Shown here in pieces: positions 48,552 through 56,912 of a stretch of DNA of 64,000 nt (position 1 is its first letter; every line of letters begins with the position of its first letter). The notes beneath the pieces were generated by a model. It had not been told where the DNA came from and ran no database searches. It saw nothing but the letters and a program-made list of their open reading frames with translations. The stretch is from NCBI RefSeq assembly GCF_001307275.1, contig NZ_CP012831.1, positions 2,658,501-2,722,500 on the forward strand, in the 5' to 3' direction. The translations under genes were made by a program, and so were the position numbers. Source of the DNA: Pseudomonas fluorescens. Lineage in GTDB: Bacteria > Pseudomonadota > Gammaproteobacteria > Pseudomonadales > Pseudomonadaceae.

Positions 48552-48944
48552 TTAACGCGATGAATCCTGGCACCCGTTCATGCGGCCGCATGTAAATGCA
48601 CCGGTGCTACCGCCCGAGCTGGAAAAACGATTGAGGGTTGTCCAGCCCACACGCCGGCTGTATCCAACCCAACTTTCTCCATCCGACGCCAGTCCGGTAA
48701 AGAACGTGAGCTGACCATAACGGCTGTTCGTTTGCGCCCAATAGCGGCGACTGGCTGCTTCAAAGCCGCGTAAGTAAATAGTGTTTCCAGCCGTCGCAAC
48801 GCTATAGGCATTGCCTTGCATATCCACACACGCCAGCAAATTCGCGCTACGGGTGCAGTTTGCCAAGAGCGGACTCTGGGCAGCAGCGCCTGACGCCCAC
48901 AGCAACAATGAGCCCGCAAAAACAAATTTCAGAGGATTGCGCAT
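48552..48944 (-). CDS. small exported protein of unknown function, probable Zur target
   Basis: This 130-residue protein has a signal peptide (FAGSLLLWASGAAAQ) and a mature domain of about 107 residues with four Cys (NCTRS, LACVD, FTCGR, NGCQD), which probably form two disulfides. Aromatic and Gly/Ser-rich segments (GESWVGYSRRVGWTTL) suggest a beta-rich fold. I do not recognise the family. Its start is 49 bp from the Zur box at 48994, on the opposite side from the zigA-like gene, so both are likely derepressed without zinc. It could be a secreted metal scavenger, but nothing in the sequence proves it. Confidence 0.72.
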   Translation of the reverse strand: MRNPLKFVFAGSLLLWASGAAAQSPLLANCTRSANLLACVDMQGNAYSVATAGNTIYLRGFEAASRRYWAQTNSRYGQLTFFTGLASDGESWVGYSRRVGWTTLNRFSSSGGSTGAFTCGRMNGCQDSSR

Positions 48945-48993
48945 GGATGGAACTCAGACGAATGAGGAGCGGCGGGGCTGGTTGAACTGTATT

Positions 48994-49006
48994 GTTATAC
49001 TATAAC
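48994..49006. promoter_or_regulatory. Zur box serving two divergent genes
   Basis: GTTATA-C-TATAAC is a perfect palindrome. It lies between the small exported protein gene (minus, 49 bp away) and the zigA-like gene (plus, 65 bp away). One bound Zur dimer set could control both. Confidence 0.88.
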
Positions 49007-49071
49007 ATAAAAACAACCAAACCCTGAAAACGAGCCGTCATCGAAGCGGCCGCCCGATGAGGATATACCTG

Positions 49072-50280
49072 ATGCCCAATCGTCTTCCCGTCACCGTACT
49101 TTCCGGATTCCTCGGTGCCGGTAAAAGCACACTGCTCAATCACGTCCTGCGGAATCGCGACAACCTGCGGGTTGCTGTGATCGTCAACGATATGAGCGAG
49201 ATCAACATCGATGGCAGCGAAGTCCAGCGAGATGTCACCCTGAGTCGTTCCGAAGAGAAACTGGTGGAAATGAGCAACGGCTGCATCTGCTGTACGTTGC
49301 GCGAGGACTTGCTCGAAGAAGTCGGGCAACTCGCCAGGGAAGGGCGTTTCGACTACTTGCTGATCGAGTCCACCGGTATTTCCGAACCGCTGCCAGTGGC
49401 GGAAACCTTCACGTTTCGGGATGAAGAGGGCCGAAGCCTGGCCGATGTGGCGCGACTCGATACCCTGGTCACGGTGGTCGATGGGGTGAATTTCCTGCTG
49501 GATTACCAGGCCGCCGAAAGCCTGGCGTCACGGGGCGAAACCCTGGGTGAGGAGGATGAGCGCTCGATCACCGATCTGCTGATCGAACAAATCGAGTTTG
49601 CCGACGTGATTCTGATCAGCAAGATCGACCTGATCAGCCAGCATGAGCGGGAAGAGTTGACCGCGATTCTGCAGCGTCTCAACGCCCAGGCGCAGATCAT
49701 TCCGATGGTCATGGGGCAGGTGCCACTGGGCAGAATCCTCGACACAGGCCTTTTCGACTTCGAACGCGCCGCCCAGGCACCTGGCTGGCTACAGGAACTG
49801 CGCGGTGAGCACGTGCCAGAAACCGAGGAATACGGCATCGCCTCGACTGCTTATCGGGCTCGCCGACCGTTTCATCCCCAGCGGTTCTTCAACTTCATCG
49901 ACCGGCCGTGGCCCAATGGCAAACTCCTGCGCTCCAAGGGGTTCTTCTGGCTGGCCAGCAAGCCTGAGGAGGCGGGCAGCTGGTCTCAGGCTGGCGGCTT
50001 GATGCGACATGGCTTCGCCGGGCGCTGGTGGCGGTTCGTGCCGAAAAACCAATGGCCGCAGGATGAAGAGAGCACCGCGGCGATCATGAAGAACTGGCTG
50101 GCTGCCACAGGCGATTGCCGCCAGGAGCTGGTCTTCATTGGCCAGGACATTGATTTTGGCCAACTCGCCGCTGAACTGGACGCTTGCCTGCTCACCGATG
50201 CGGAAATGGCCCTCGGGGTCGAAAATTGGCGCTTGTTGCCGGATCCGTTCGGGCCGTGGCATGAAGAGGTTGCAGCGTGA
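49072..50280 (+). CDS. zigA: COG0523 GTPase, ZigA-like zinc metallochaperone
   Basis: This G3E-family GTPase of 402 residues is thought to hand zinc to client proteins during zinc limitation. The P-loop is GFLGAGKST, the metal-binding motif [11 protein letters not shown], and the guanine-specificity motif reads SKID instead of NKxD. A C-terminal CobW_C domain ([23 protein letters not shown]) follows. The start at 49072 is supported by GAGGA eight bases upstream; 49057 is possible. It is the first gene after the Zur box, and the DUF1826 gene overlaps its stop by 4 bp. Confidence 0.9.
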   Translation: MPNRLPVTVLSGFLGAGKSTLLNHVLRNRDNLRVAVIVNDMSEINIDGSEVQRDVTLSRSEEKLVEMSNGCICCTLREDLLEEVGQLAREGRFDYLLIESTGISEPLPVAETFTFRDEEGRSLADVARLDTLVTVVDGVNFLLDYQAAESLASRGETLGEEDERSITDLLIEQIEFADVILISKIDLISQHEREELTAILQRLNAQAQIIPMVMGQVPLGRILDTGLFDFERAAQAPGWLQELRGEHVPETEEYGIASTAYRARRPFHPQRFFNFIDRPWPNGKLLRSKGFFWLASKPEEAGSWSQAGGLMRHGFAGRWWRFVPKNQWPQDEESTAAIMKNWLAATGDCRQELVFIGQDIDFGQLAAELDACLLTDAEMALGVENWRLLPDPFGPWHEEVAA

Positions 50281-50930
50281 TGCTGGCGCCCAGTCTGAAA
50301 CGAGCGACGCAGGTACGACAGGTCCAAGGTGATGCGCCAGGGGTATTCACGCAGATCCTGGACGACGGCACCAACCTGGCGGTCTGGCAGCGTCAGCTTC
50401 CCGCCCACATCAGCGATTTTGCGGCCATGGTGCTGGCGATGGACCAGCCGCTGGCTGAATCACGGGTGCTCGATTTGCCAGAGGAAGACACCCAGCCAGC
50501 GCTGCACGGTCTGGCCGCGGGTTTCGGTGACCTGCAGGGCTATGAGGGCTTTATCGCCGATGTTTCCTGGCTGGTCTGTGCGTTTGCCTGCCTGTTGGGC
50601 GCGCAACGTGTCGGTCTGCGCCTGCGCACGCTGGACAAGGCCATGTGCCCGCGCTTCCACGTTGACCACGTACCGGTGCGGCTGCTGACCACTTATGCGG
50701 GCGTCGGCAGCCAGTGGCTCAAGGAAGAGGCGATGGACCGTCGGCACCTGGCGCAGCCAGAGGCAGAGCCGGTTGATCCGCGCGTGATCCAGCAGTTTGG
50801 TTGCGGTGATGTCGGCTTGCTTAAAGGCGAGAAATGGCACGGTAATGAGGGGTTCGGCCTGATCCATCGCTCGCCGGCGCCTGCGCCGGGAGAGCGTCGC
50901 CTGATTCTCACGCTGGATTGGCTGGCTTAG
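50277..50930 (+). CDS. DUF1826 protein
   Basis: This 217-residue protein of unassigned function is commonly found beside COG0523 GTPases in Zur regulons. [11 protein letters not shown] (from residue 127) gives an H-x-D pair (H128, D130). A distal His, H197 in GFGLIHRSP, is followed by Arg 10-11 residues later (R207/R208). This spacing resembles the facial triad plus 2-oxoglutarate-binding Arg of Fe(II) dioxygenases with a double-stranded beta-helix fold. That resemblance is my inference. It is coupled to the zigA-like gene by a 4-bp overlap. Confidence 0.85.
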   Translation: MMLAPSLKRATQVRQVQGDAPGVFTQILDDGTNLAVWQRQLPAHISDFAAMVLAMDQPLAESRVLDLPEEDTQPALHGLAAGFGDLQGYEGFIADVSWLVCAFACLLGAQRVGLRLRTLDKAMCPRFHVDHVPVRLLTTYAGVGSQWLKEEAMDRRHLAQPEAEPVDPRVIQQFGCGDVGLLKGEKWHGNEGFGLIHRSPAPAPGERRLILTLDWLA

Positions 50931-51280
50931 GGCTTGAGCCAGGTGCCTTGGCTTTGCCCTTCGCAAAATGGCTGCAGGTACGCGGCATCGGTCGCCACGC
51001 CGTAATAGTGAATATCCTGGCGGTAAGGCATATTGGCGACCTGGGCGTTGCTGCACACGCCGAACGCGCCGCCAGGGCATTGATCGACGTATTGCACCTC
51101 GACCTTCTGGCCGGCAAGGTTTGGCTGGCAGAAGCCATCGGCAAACAGCTTCTGCGGAATGCTGCGGTTCTGTTGGCAGACTTTCACATCGAGTCGCTCC
51201 GCCTGGCTGTGAACCACGCAGGCCTGGGCCAGCGCCTGGTCCGACGTCAGTGCCAGTAACAACCAGCCGATCAATCGCAT
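50927..51280 (-). CDS. small Cys-rich exported protein, unknown
   Basis: This 117-residue protein has a signal peptide (RLIGWLLLALTSDQALAQA) and a mature part with six Cys (ACVVH, KVCQQ, GFCQP, DQCPG, GVCSN, PFCEG), which probably form three disulfides. It has a clear GGAGGTGAAC-ATG start. It is read opposite to the flanking Zur-island genes: its stop overlaps the DUF1826 stop by 4 bp, and its start is 27 bp from the next GTPase start. I recognise no family. Periplasmic location is likely. Confidence 0.75.
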   Translation of the reverse strand: MRLIGWLLLALTSDQALAQACVVHSQAERLDVKVCQQNRSIPQKLFADGFCQPNLAGQKVEVQYVDQCPGGAFGVCSNAQVANMPYRQDIHYYGVATDAAYLQPFCEGQSQGTWLKP

Positions 51281-51307
51281 GTTCACCTCCTTCGAAAGCC
51301 GTCGATT

Positions 51308-52273
51308 ATGTTGCAGCACATTCCCACCCATGTCATCGCCGGCCCCTTGGGCGCCGGCAAGACCAGCCTGATCAAGCATCTGCTGGCCCAGCGACCGGCC
51401 AATGAACGCTGGGCGGTGCTGATCAACGAGTTCGGCCAGATCGGCCTGGATGCCGCGCTGCTGACCCAGGCTGGCGATGGTATCGCACTGGGCGAAGTGG
51501 CCGGCGGCTGTTTGTGCTGCGTCAATGGCGCGCCGTTTCAGATCGGTCTTGGGCGTTTGCTGCGCAAGGCCCGGCCGGATCGGCTGTTCATCGAACCCTC
51601 GGGCCTGGGTCATCCGGCACAGTTGATGCGGCAACTGAGTGAAGCGCCCTGGCTCGGCGTGCTCGCGGTACAACCCTGTGTGCTGGTGTTGGATGCCCGG
51701 GCGATGGCGGACGGCAAACCCTTGCCCGATGCGCAGCGACAAACCCTGGCGGATGCCGGACTGCTGGTGCTGAACAAATCCGAGCGCCTCACGCAAGCCG
51801 ATCGCGAACGGGTGACGGCGCAACTGTCAGGGTCTGCGTTGTACTGGACGCAACACGGGGCATTACCGATCGATCGATTGCCAGGCCTGGCGGCTCGGGG
51901 CAGCGGGTCTGTGGATAACGTGAACCTGCCCAAGAGTCTGGGGCAGATCCCGGCCATCTGGACCGACCCGACGCAACCCATCTGCCTGTATCAGCAGCAG
52001 GACGGAGGCTGGAGTATCGGCTGGCGCTGGCACCCAAGCCAACGATTCGACGCGGCGGCGCTGACGCGATGGCTACAAGACCAGGGCTGGAAACGGGCGA
52101 AGATGGTTATCTACAGCCGCGACGGTTGGGTTTCAGCCAATGCGTTGGAGGGGGAGGCGCTGGGCTGGCAAACCAGCGAGTGGCGCCAGGATTCTCGGGT
52201 CGAGCTGATTTTCCATCAGCCGCAAGACGTCGATCGCCTGAAAGCCGGTCTGGTGAGTTGTCGATGTTCCTGA
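51308..52273 (+). CDS. second COG0523/CobW-type GTPase
   Basis: This 321-residue G3E GTPase is shorter than the zigA-like one. The P-loop is GPLGAGKTS, the metal motif GGCLCC, and the base-recognition motif NKSE. The C-terminal domain (QQQDGGWSIGWRWHPSQRFD) replaces the usual CobW_C pattern. It may serve a different client protein or metal. Only 27 bp separate it from the divergent small gene, so it may depend on read-through from the zigA-like/DUF1826 transcript or on a promoter inside the small gene. Confidence 0.87.
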   Translation: MLQHIPTHVIAGPLGAGKTSLIKHLLAQRPANERWAVLINEFGQIGLDAALLTQAGDGIALGEVAGGCLCCVNGAPFQIGLGRLLRKARPDRLFIEPSGLGHPAQLMRQLSEAPWLGVLAVQPCVLVLDARAMADGKPLPDAQRQTLADAGLLVLNKSERLTQADRERVTAQLSGSALYWTQHGALPIDRLPGLAARGSGSVDNVNLPKSLGQIPAIWTDPTQPICLYQQQDGGWSIGWRWHPSQRFDAAALTRWLQDQGWKRAKMVIYSRDGWVSANALEGEALGWQTSEWRQDSRVELIFHQPQDVDRLKAGLVSCRCS

Positions 52274-52276
52274 ATC

Positions 52277-52293
52277 AGCCTTGTTTCAAGGCT
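52277..52293. terminator. hairpin between convergent genes
   Basis: AGCCTTG and CAAGGCT form a perfect 7-bp stem with a TTT loop, starting 4 bp after the GTPase stop and overlapping the end of the DUF3301 gene. The T-rich run is weak, so termination is probable only. Confidence 0.4.
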
Positions 52294-52708
52294 TCCACTT
52301 GTTGTGTTCCTGGCGCCACTGGCTCAATTCGATGACTTCAGCCCTGGGCCTGGTCTGGACCGGTTCGATGGGCGCTGGCGGTGTTTCTTCGAAGGGCATC
52401 GGGTAGGGCGCCAGCTCTATGTGTGCGCTGTGGGCACCAAATTGGGTGATGGTGCCCGAATGGCGGCTTTCGCCGGTGACGGTGAACTCGAAGTTGTAGA
52501 CGCGAGCCAGGCGTCGTCGTCCATTGGCGTCCTTCACGAAGCCGATTTTTTTCAGCGCTACATTGCCGTCCAGCAGCTCGATCTTGAGGTTGGCGCAATG
52601 CTGCATGACCCTCGCCAACGCCCGTTCGCGCAAGCCATGGTTGTGCCACAGCCAGGCGCCGCCGGTAGCCAGCAGCATCAGCACGAAGATGTTTCCAAGG
52701 GTCAGCAT
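52286..52708 (-). CDS. DUF3301 small membrane protein
   Basis: This 140-residue protein has an N-terminal transmembrane helix (LGNIFVLMLLATGGAWLW) and a cytoplasmic part with LDGNVALKKIGFVKDANGRR, RVYNFEFTVTGE and a proline-rich tail. These match DUF3301, a gammaproteobacterial family of unknown function. It is encoded alone, divergent from pdxY. Confidence 0.85.
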   Translation of the reverse strand: MLTLGNIFVLMLLATGGAWLWHNHGLRERALARVMQHCANLKIELLDGNVALKKIGFVKDANGRRRLARVYNFEFTVTGESRHSGTITQFGAHSAHIELAPYPMPFEETPPAPIEPVQTRPRAEVIELSQWRQEHNKWKP

Positions 52709-52827
52709 GAACGAAGTGCTCCAACAAGTTGCTGTCAGCTTAACTGTCTCGCCGGTCTGTCGTACAGGCTGTGTTTAGTCGCATACTGCGCGGCTTGAAT
52801 TTCAATCGTTTTACGGAAACTTCCCGC

Positions 52828-53700
52828 ATGAAACGTACGCCTCATCTGCTTGCCATTCAGTCCCACGTGGTGTTCGGTCACGCTGGCAATAGCGCCGCGG
52901 TGTTTCCGATGCAGCGGGTCGGCGTGAACGTCTGGCCTCTCAATACCGTGCAGTTTTCCAATCACACCCAGTACGGCCAATGGGCCGGTGAGGTGTTGGC
53001 GCCAGAGCAGATACCGGCATTGGTAGATGGCATTGCCGCTATCGGTGAGCTGGGGCATTGCGATGCGGTGTTGTCCGGTTACCTGGGCAACGCGGCTCAG
53101 GGGCGGGCGATTCTGACGGGCGTGGCGCGGATCAAGGCCGACAACCCCAAGGCGCTGTACCTGTGCGACCCGGTCATGGGGCACCCTGAGAAGGGCTGCA
53201 TCGTGGCGCCCGAGGTGAGCGAATTTCTCCTGGAAGAAGCCGCTGCCGTGGCGGACCTCATGTGCCCGAACCAACTGGAGCTGGACAGTTTTTCGGGGCG
53301 CAAGGCGCAGTCGTTGCTGGACTGCCTGGCCATGGCCCGCGCGTTGCTGGCCCGTGGCCCGAAGGCGGTGCTGGTCAAGCACCTGGCCTACCCCGGCAAA
53401 CCCGATGACAGTTTCGAAATGCTGCTGGTGACCGCCAATGACAGTTGGCACCTGCGTCGTCCACTGCTGGCTTTCCCGCGCCAGCCGGTGGGGGTGGGCG
53501 ATCTGACGTCGGGGCTGTTCCTGGCGCGGATTCTGCTGGGGGACAGTTTGGTCGCGGCATTCGAATTCACCGCCGCGGCGGTGCACGAAGTGTTGCTGGA
53601 GACCCAGGCCTGTACCAGCTACGAGCTGGAACTGGTCCGCGCCCAGGACCGGATCGCCCATCCACGGGTGCGCTTCGAGGCTGTGCCAATCAGCCTCTGA
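52828..53700 (+). CDS. pdxY: pyridoxal kinase
   Basis: PdxY phosphorylates pyridoxal to the cofactor PLP in the B6 salvage route. This 290-residue ribokinase-fold enzyme has [20 protein letters not shown] at the N-terminus, [33 protein letters not shown], and [10 protein letters not shown] with the catalytic Asp. The start at 52828 matches the family; 19 codons upstream are open but unrelated. Confidence 0.94.
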   Translation: MKRTPHLLAIQSHVVFGHAGNSAAVFPMQRVGVNVWPLNTVQFSNHTQYGQWAGEVLAPEQIPALVDGIAAIGELGHCDAVLSGYLGNAAQGRAILTGVARIKADNPKALYLCDPVMGHPEKGCIVAPEVSEFLLEEAAAVADLMCPNQLELDSFSGRKAQSLLDCLAMARALLARGPKAVLVKHLAYPGKPDDSFEMLLVTANDSWHLRRPLLAFPRQPVGVGDLTSGLFLARILLGDSLVAAFEFTAAAVHEVLLETQACTSYELELVRAQDRIAHPRVRFEAVPISL

Positions 53701-53725
53701 TCGCCCGTGGAGATGCTGCAAATCC

Positions 53726-53816
53726 CTGTGGGAGCGAGCTTGCTCGCGATGAGGCCATCACACTCAACATCGATGCTGGCTGTGACACCGCCATCGCGAG
53801 CAAGCGCGCTCCCGGC
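53726..53816. repeat. REP doublet between convergent pdxY and thioesterase genes
   Basis: The left arm CTGTGGGAGCGAGCTTGCTC (from 53726) and the right arm ATCGCGAGCAAGCGCGCTCC (from 53792) flank 41 bp. The right arm has a changed loop (AAGCGCGC instead of AAGCTCGC). Confidence 0.88.
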
Positions 53817-53822
53817 GGCCGA

Positions 53823-54335
53823 TTAAGGCCCGTCCGCCTTGATCTCCTGGTAGCGCCTCTCCAGTTCCTGGCGGATCTGCCGGCGTTGCTGGGCTTGTTC
53901 GTAGCGGCGTTTTTCTTCGCTGTTTTGCGGCTGCAAGGGCGGCACGGTCGCGGGTTTGCGTTGGTCATCCACCGCAACCATGGTGAAGAAGCAACTGTTG
54001 GTGTGGCGCACCGAGCGCTCGCGAATATTTTCGGTCACGACTTTGATGCCCACTTCCATCGACGTGTTGCCGGTGTAGTTCACCGAGGCCAGGAAGGTCA
54101 CCAGTTCGCCGACATGAATCGGCTCACGAAAGATGACCTGGTCGACCGACAGGGTCACCACGTAGCGTCCGGCGTAGCGGCTGGCGCAGGCGTAGGCGAC
54201 TTCGTCGAGGTATTTGAGCAAGGTGCCGCCATGGACATTGCCAGAGAAGTTGGCCATATCGGGGGTCATCAACACCGTCATCGACAGCTGGGCGTTTCCG
54301 GGTTCCATAACGTACTCACGGTTCAAGGCAGTCAT
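53823..54335 (-). CDS. acyl-CoA thioesterase (hot-dog fold, YciA-like)
   Basis: This 170-residue hydrolase cleaves acyl-CoA thioesters. Typical segments are ANFSGNVHGGTLLKYLDEVAY with the hot-dog helix and conserved Asp, CASRYAGRYVVTLSVDQVIF and NTSMEVGIKVVTEN. The C-terminal 45 residues are a charged helix (SEEKRRYEQAQQRRQIRQEL), longer than in YciA. The start at 54335 has GAGGTG eight bases upstream; an earlier ATG at 54383 lacks one. Confidence 0.9.
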   Translation of the reverse strand: MTALNREYVMEPGNAQLSMTVLMTPDMANFSGNVHGGTLLKYLDEVAYACASRYAGRYVVTLSVDQVIFREPIHVGELVTFLASVNYTGNTSMEVGIKVVTENIRERSVRHTNSCFFTMVAVDDQRKPATVPPLQPQNSEEKRRYEQAQQRRQIRQELERRYQEIKADGP

Positions 54336-54587
54336 TCGGGAGGCACCTCTGCGGGTGCTAGGGGTGGCCTGCGAACAGGTCACCAGGTTTTAAAAACCAC
54401 ACGATATCGGGACGCTGCGCCTGTGGTTGCCGTCACGCGCCGATGGATCTGTTTCCATATATTGCACCGTCTTTTTGTCGGAAGTCGCGGTGTTACCCTT
54501 CAAAAGCCCGTTGCGAGGGCAATTCCTACAGAGGAAACGGATTTCTCCAGCTCTGCAGTGAGTCATTTTTGAACAGGGAGCCCCGAC

Positions 54588-56351
54588 ATGCATGCCATCA
54601 GTTTCATCCAGGATTTGGCGATCATCATGATGGCGGCGGGGTTGGTGACCGTACTCTTTCATCGTTTCAAACAACCGGTGGTATTGGGCTACATCGTGGC
54701 CGGCTTCATCATTGGTCCGCACACGCCACCGTTCGGCTTTATCCATGACGAAGACACGATCAAGACCCTGGCCGAGCTCGGGGTGATCTTCCTGATGTTT
54801 TGCCTGGGCCTGGAATTCAGCCTGCGCAAACTGTTCAAGGTCGGCGCCACGGCCTTCATCGCGGCGTTCCTCGAAATTGTGCTGATGATCTGGATCGGCT
54901 ACGAAATCGGCCGCTGGTTCGACTGGAGCACCATGGACTCGCTGTTCCTCGGCGCCATCCTGGCCATTTCCTCCACCACGATCATCGTCAAGGCGCTCAA
55001 TGACCTGAAGATGAAAAACGAGCGCTTCGCCCAGCTGATTTTCGGGGTGTTGATCGTCGAGGACATCCTGGGCATTGGCATCATCGCCTTGCTGTCGAGC
55101 ATTGCCGTCAGCGGCACCGTGAGCTCCGGCGAAGTGTTTTCCACCGTCGGCAAGTTGTCGCTGTTCATGATCGTCGCGTTGGTCATCGGCATTCTGCTGG
55201 TGCCGAGGGTGCTGGCCTACGTGGCGAAGTTCGACAGCAACGAAATGCTGCTGATTACCGTACTGGGCTTGTGTTTCGGCTTCTGCCTGCTGGTGGTGAA
55301 ACTGGAATACAGCATGGTGCTCGGGGCGTTCCTGATCGGTGCGATCATGGCTGAGTCCCGGCAACTGCTGAAGATCGAGCGCCTGGTGGAGCCGGTGCGT
55401 GATCTGTTCAGCGCGATCTTCTTCGTCGCCATCGGGTTGATGCTCGATCCGGCGATACTGCTGCAGTACGCCTGGCCGATTGCGGTGATCACGGGCGCGG
55501 TGGTGCTTGGCAAGATGTTGTCCTGCGGCCTTGGTGCCTTTATCGCCGGCAATGACGGACGCACCTCGCTGCGCGTTGGGATGGGGCTTTCCCAAATCGG
55601 CGAATTTTCCTTCATCATCGCTTCGCTGGGGATGACCCTGCAGGTCACCAGCAATTTCCTCTATCCGGTCGCGGTCGCCGTCTCGGTGTTGACCACGCTG
55701 CTGACACCGTACCTGATCCGGGCTGCCGACCCGCTGTCCGTCAAGCTGGCAACGGTCATGCCGCAGCGCCTGACGCGGGTGCTGGGGATGTACGGGGAAT
55801 GGCTGCGTAGCATCCAACCCCAGGGTGAAGGGGCGATGGTGGCGTCGATGATCCGGCGGATTTTGCTGCAGGTCGGCGTCAACCTGGCGCTGGTGATTGC
55901 GATTTTTGTCTCGGGTGGTTTTTTTGCCGAACGGATGTCGGCTTACCTGCAAGCCTGGATCAGCGACCCGAGCTGGCAGAAAGCACTGATCTGGGGTGGG
56001 GCGTTGCTGCTGTCGCTACCGTTCCTGATCGCCGCGTACCGCAAACTCAAGGCGCTGTCGATGCTGCTGGCGGAAATGGGCGTGAAGCCGGAGATGGCTG
56101 GCCGCCACACCCAGCGTGTGCGTCGGGTGATCGCCGAAGTGATCCCGATTCTCTCGCTTTTGGTGATTTTCCTGCTATTGGCGGCCTTGTCGGCCAGCAT
56201 TCTGCCGACCAACAAGTTGCTCGTACTGATCGCCGTGGTGGCGACTGCCGTGGCGGCACTGCTCTGGCGCTGGTTCATCCGCCTGCATACGCGGATGCAG
56301 GTGGCCTTGCTTGAAACCCTGGACAACCACAAGGAGTCGTCCGGGCATTGA
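54588..56351 (+). CDS. CPA2 cation:proton antiporter (Kef/YbaL-like) without RCK domain
   Basis: This 587-residue membrane protein has the Na/H-exchanger fold: VVLGYIVAGFIIGP in helix 2, ELGVIFLMFCLGLEFSL, and the ion-site segment IFGVLIVEDILGIGIIAL containing the Asp of CPA2 carriers. KefB and YbaL end in a TrkA-N (RCK) nucleotide-binding domain; here it is replaced by a second membrane region of about 170 residues with three or four helices (ILLQVGVNLALVIAIFVSGG; VIPILSLLVIFLLLAAL). Potassium efflux is the likely role. AGGGAG precedes the ATG. Confidence 0.9.
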   Translation: MHAISFIQDLAIIMMAAGLVTVLFHRFKQPVVLGYIVAGFIIGPHTPPFGFIHDEDTIKTLAELGVIFLMFCLGLEFSLRKLFKVGATAFIAAFLEIVLMIWIGYEIGRWFDWSTMDSLFLGAILAISSTTIIVKALNDLKMKNERFAQLIFGVLIVEDILGIGIIALLSSIAVSGTVSSGEVFSTVGKLSLFMIVALVIGILLVPRVLAYVAKFDSNEMLLITVLGLCFGFCLLVVKLEYSMVLGAFLIGAIMAESRQLLKIERLVEPVRDLFSAIFFVAIGLMLDPAILLQYAWPIAVITGAVVLGKMLSCGLGAFIAGNDGRTSLRVGMGLSQIGEFSFIIASLGMTLQVTSNFLYPVAVAVSVLTTLLTPYLIRAADPLSVKLATVMPQRLTRVLGMYGEWLRSIQPQGEGAMVASMIRRILLQVGVNLALVIAIFVSGGFFAERMSAYLQAWISDPSWQKALIWGGALLLSLPFLIAAYRKLKALSMLLAEMGVKPEMAGRHTQRVRRVIAEVIPILSLLVIFLLLAALSASILPTNKLLVLIAVVATAVAALLWRWFIRLHTRMQVALLETLDNHKESSGH

Positions 56352-56364
56352 CCGGCGGCGGGGC

Positions 56365-56772
56365 TCAGCTTTCCAGCCAGACGTCCCGGGCCCAGTGCCA
56401 GACCGATTCCCAGGTTTCCTCGGCGATCAGTTCTTCTTCGGCCTGCCACAGCACCACCGTGCCGTCCTCTTCGACGCAGTAATAATCGTCGCCGTCCTGG
56501 CAGATCGGGATCAGGCTGCGGTCGACACCGGCATCCCAGGCGTTGGCGGCCACGTCCGGCAGGTAGGTGTGGGATTGTGGATCGGTGACGGTCACCGGCT
56601 CCAGGCTGCCGTAGACGACATCGCTGACGGTCAGCAAAAACTCCCTGAAGACGAATGGGATATCGATGAACAGCTGCTCTTCGATCTCTACCAGCAAATC
56701 TTCGTCGGGCAATTCCAGCGGGACCGGTACGGGTTCGTTGGCTTCACGCAATTGTTCGATGATTTCTTCCAC
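56365..56772 (-). CDS. SMI1/KNR4 (SUKH) family protein
   Basis: This acidic 135-residue protein has the SUKH pattern: LPDEDLLVEIEEQLFIDIPFVFREFL (IPxxFREFL motif), SLIPICQDGDDYYCVEEDGTVVLW and ESVWHWARDVWLE. SUKH proteins often act as immunity proteins to polymorphic toxins, but stand-alone housekeeping copies are common in pseudomonads. No toxin gene is adjacent, so a role in immunity is doubtful. It converges with the antiporter gene. Confidence 0.87.
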   Translation of the reverse strand: MEEIIEQLREANEPVPVPLELPDEDLLVEIEEQLFIDIPFVFREFLLTVSDVVYGSLEPVTVTDPQSHTYLPDVAANAWDAGVDRSLIPICQDGDDYYCVEEDGTVVLWQAEEELIAEETWESVWHWARDVWLES

Positions 56773-56858
56773 GTCCGGGGATCCTCTTTCTCGATGGCGC
56801 GGTTTTATATGAAGCGGTTTATACAGTAGCTCGCTATAGATGCAACCGCGAAATAGAA

Positions 56859-56880
56859 AACCCCGGCCTGGGCCGGGGTT
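56859..56880. terminator. strong bidirectional intrinsic terminator
   Basis: AACCCCGGCC and GGCCGGGGTT form a 10-bp GC-rich stem around TG, with a T-rich run on each side (CTTTTATTT on the plus strand, TTCTATTT on the minus strand). It lies 33 bp after the Tim44-like gene and most likely ends its transcript. Confidence 0.88.
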
Positions 56881-56912
56881 CTTTTATTTCAACATGCAAA
56901 ACGGGCAAAGGT

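Noticed and set aside
52865..52878. CACGTG-centred sequence in pdxY resembling parS
   Set aside because: Only about 10 of 14 positions match, unlike the three accepted sites.
54390..55952. 520-codon minus-strand open frame antisense to the antiporter
   Set aside because: The translation is His/Gln/Asp-rich shadow sequence, while the plus strand encodes a clear membrane transporter.
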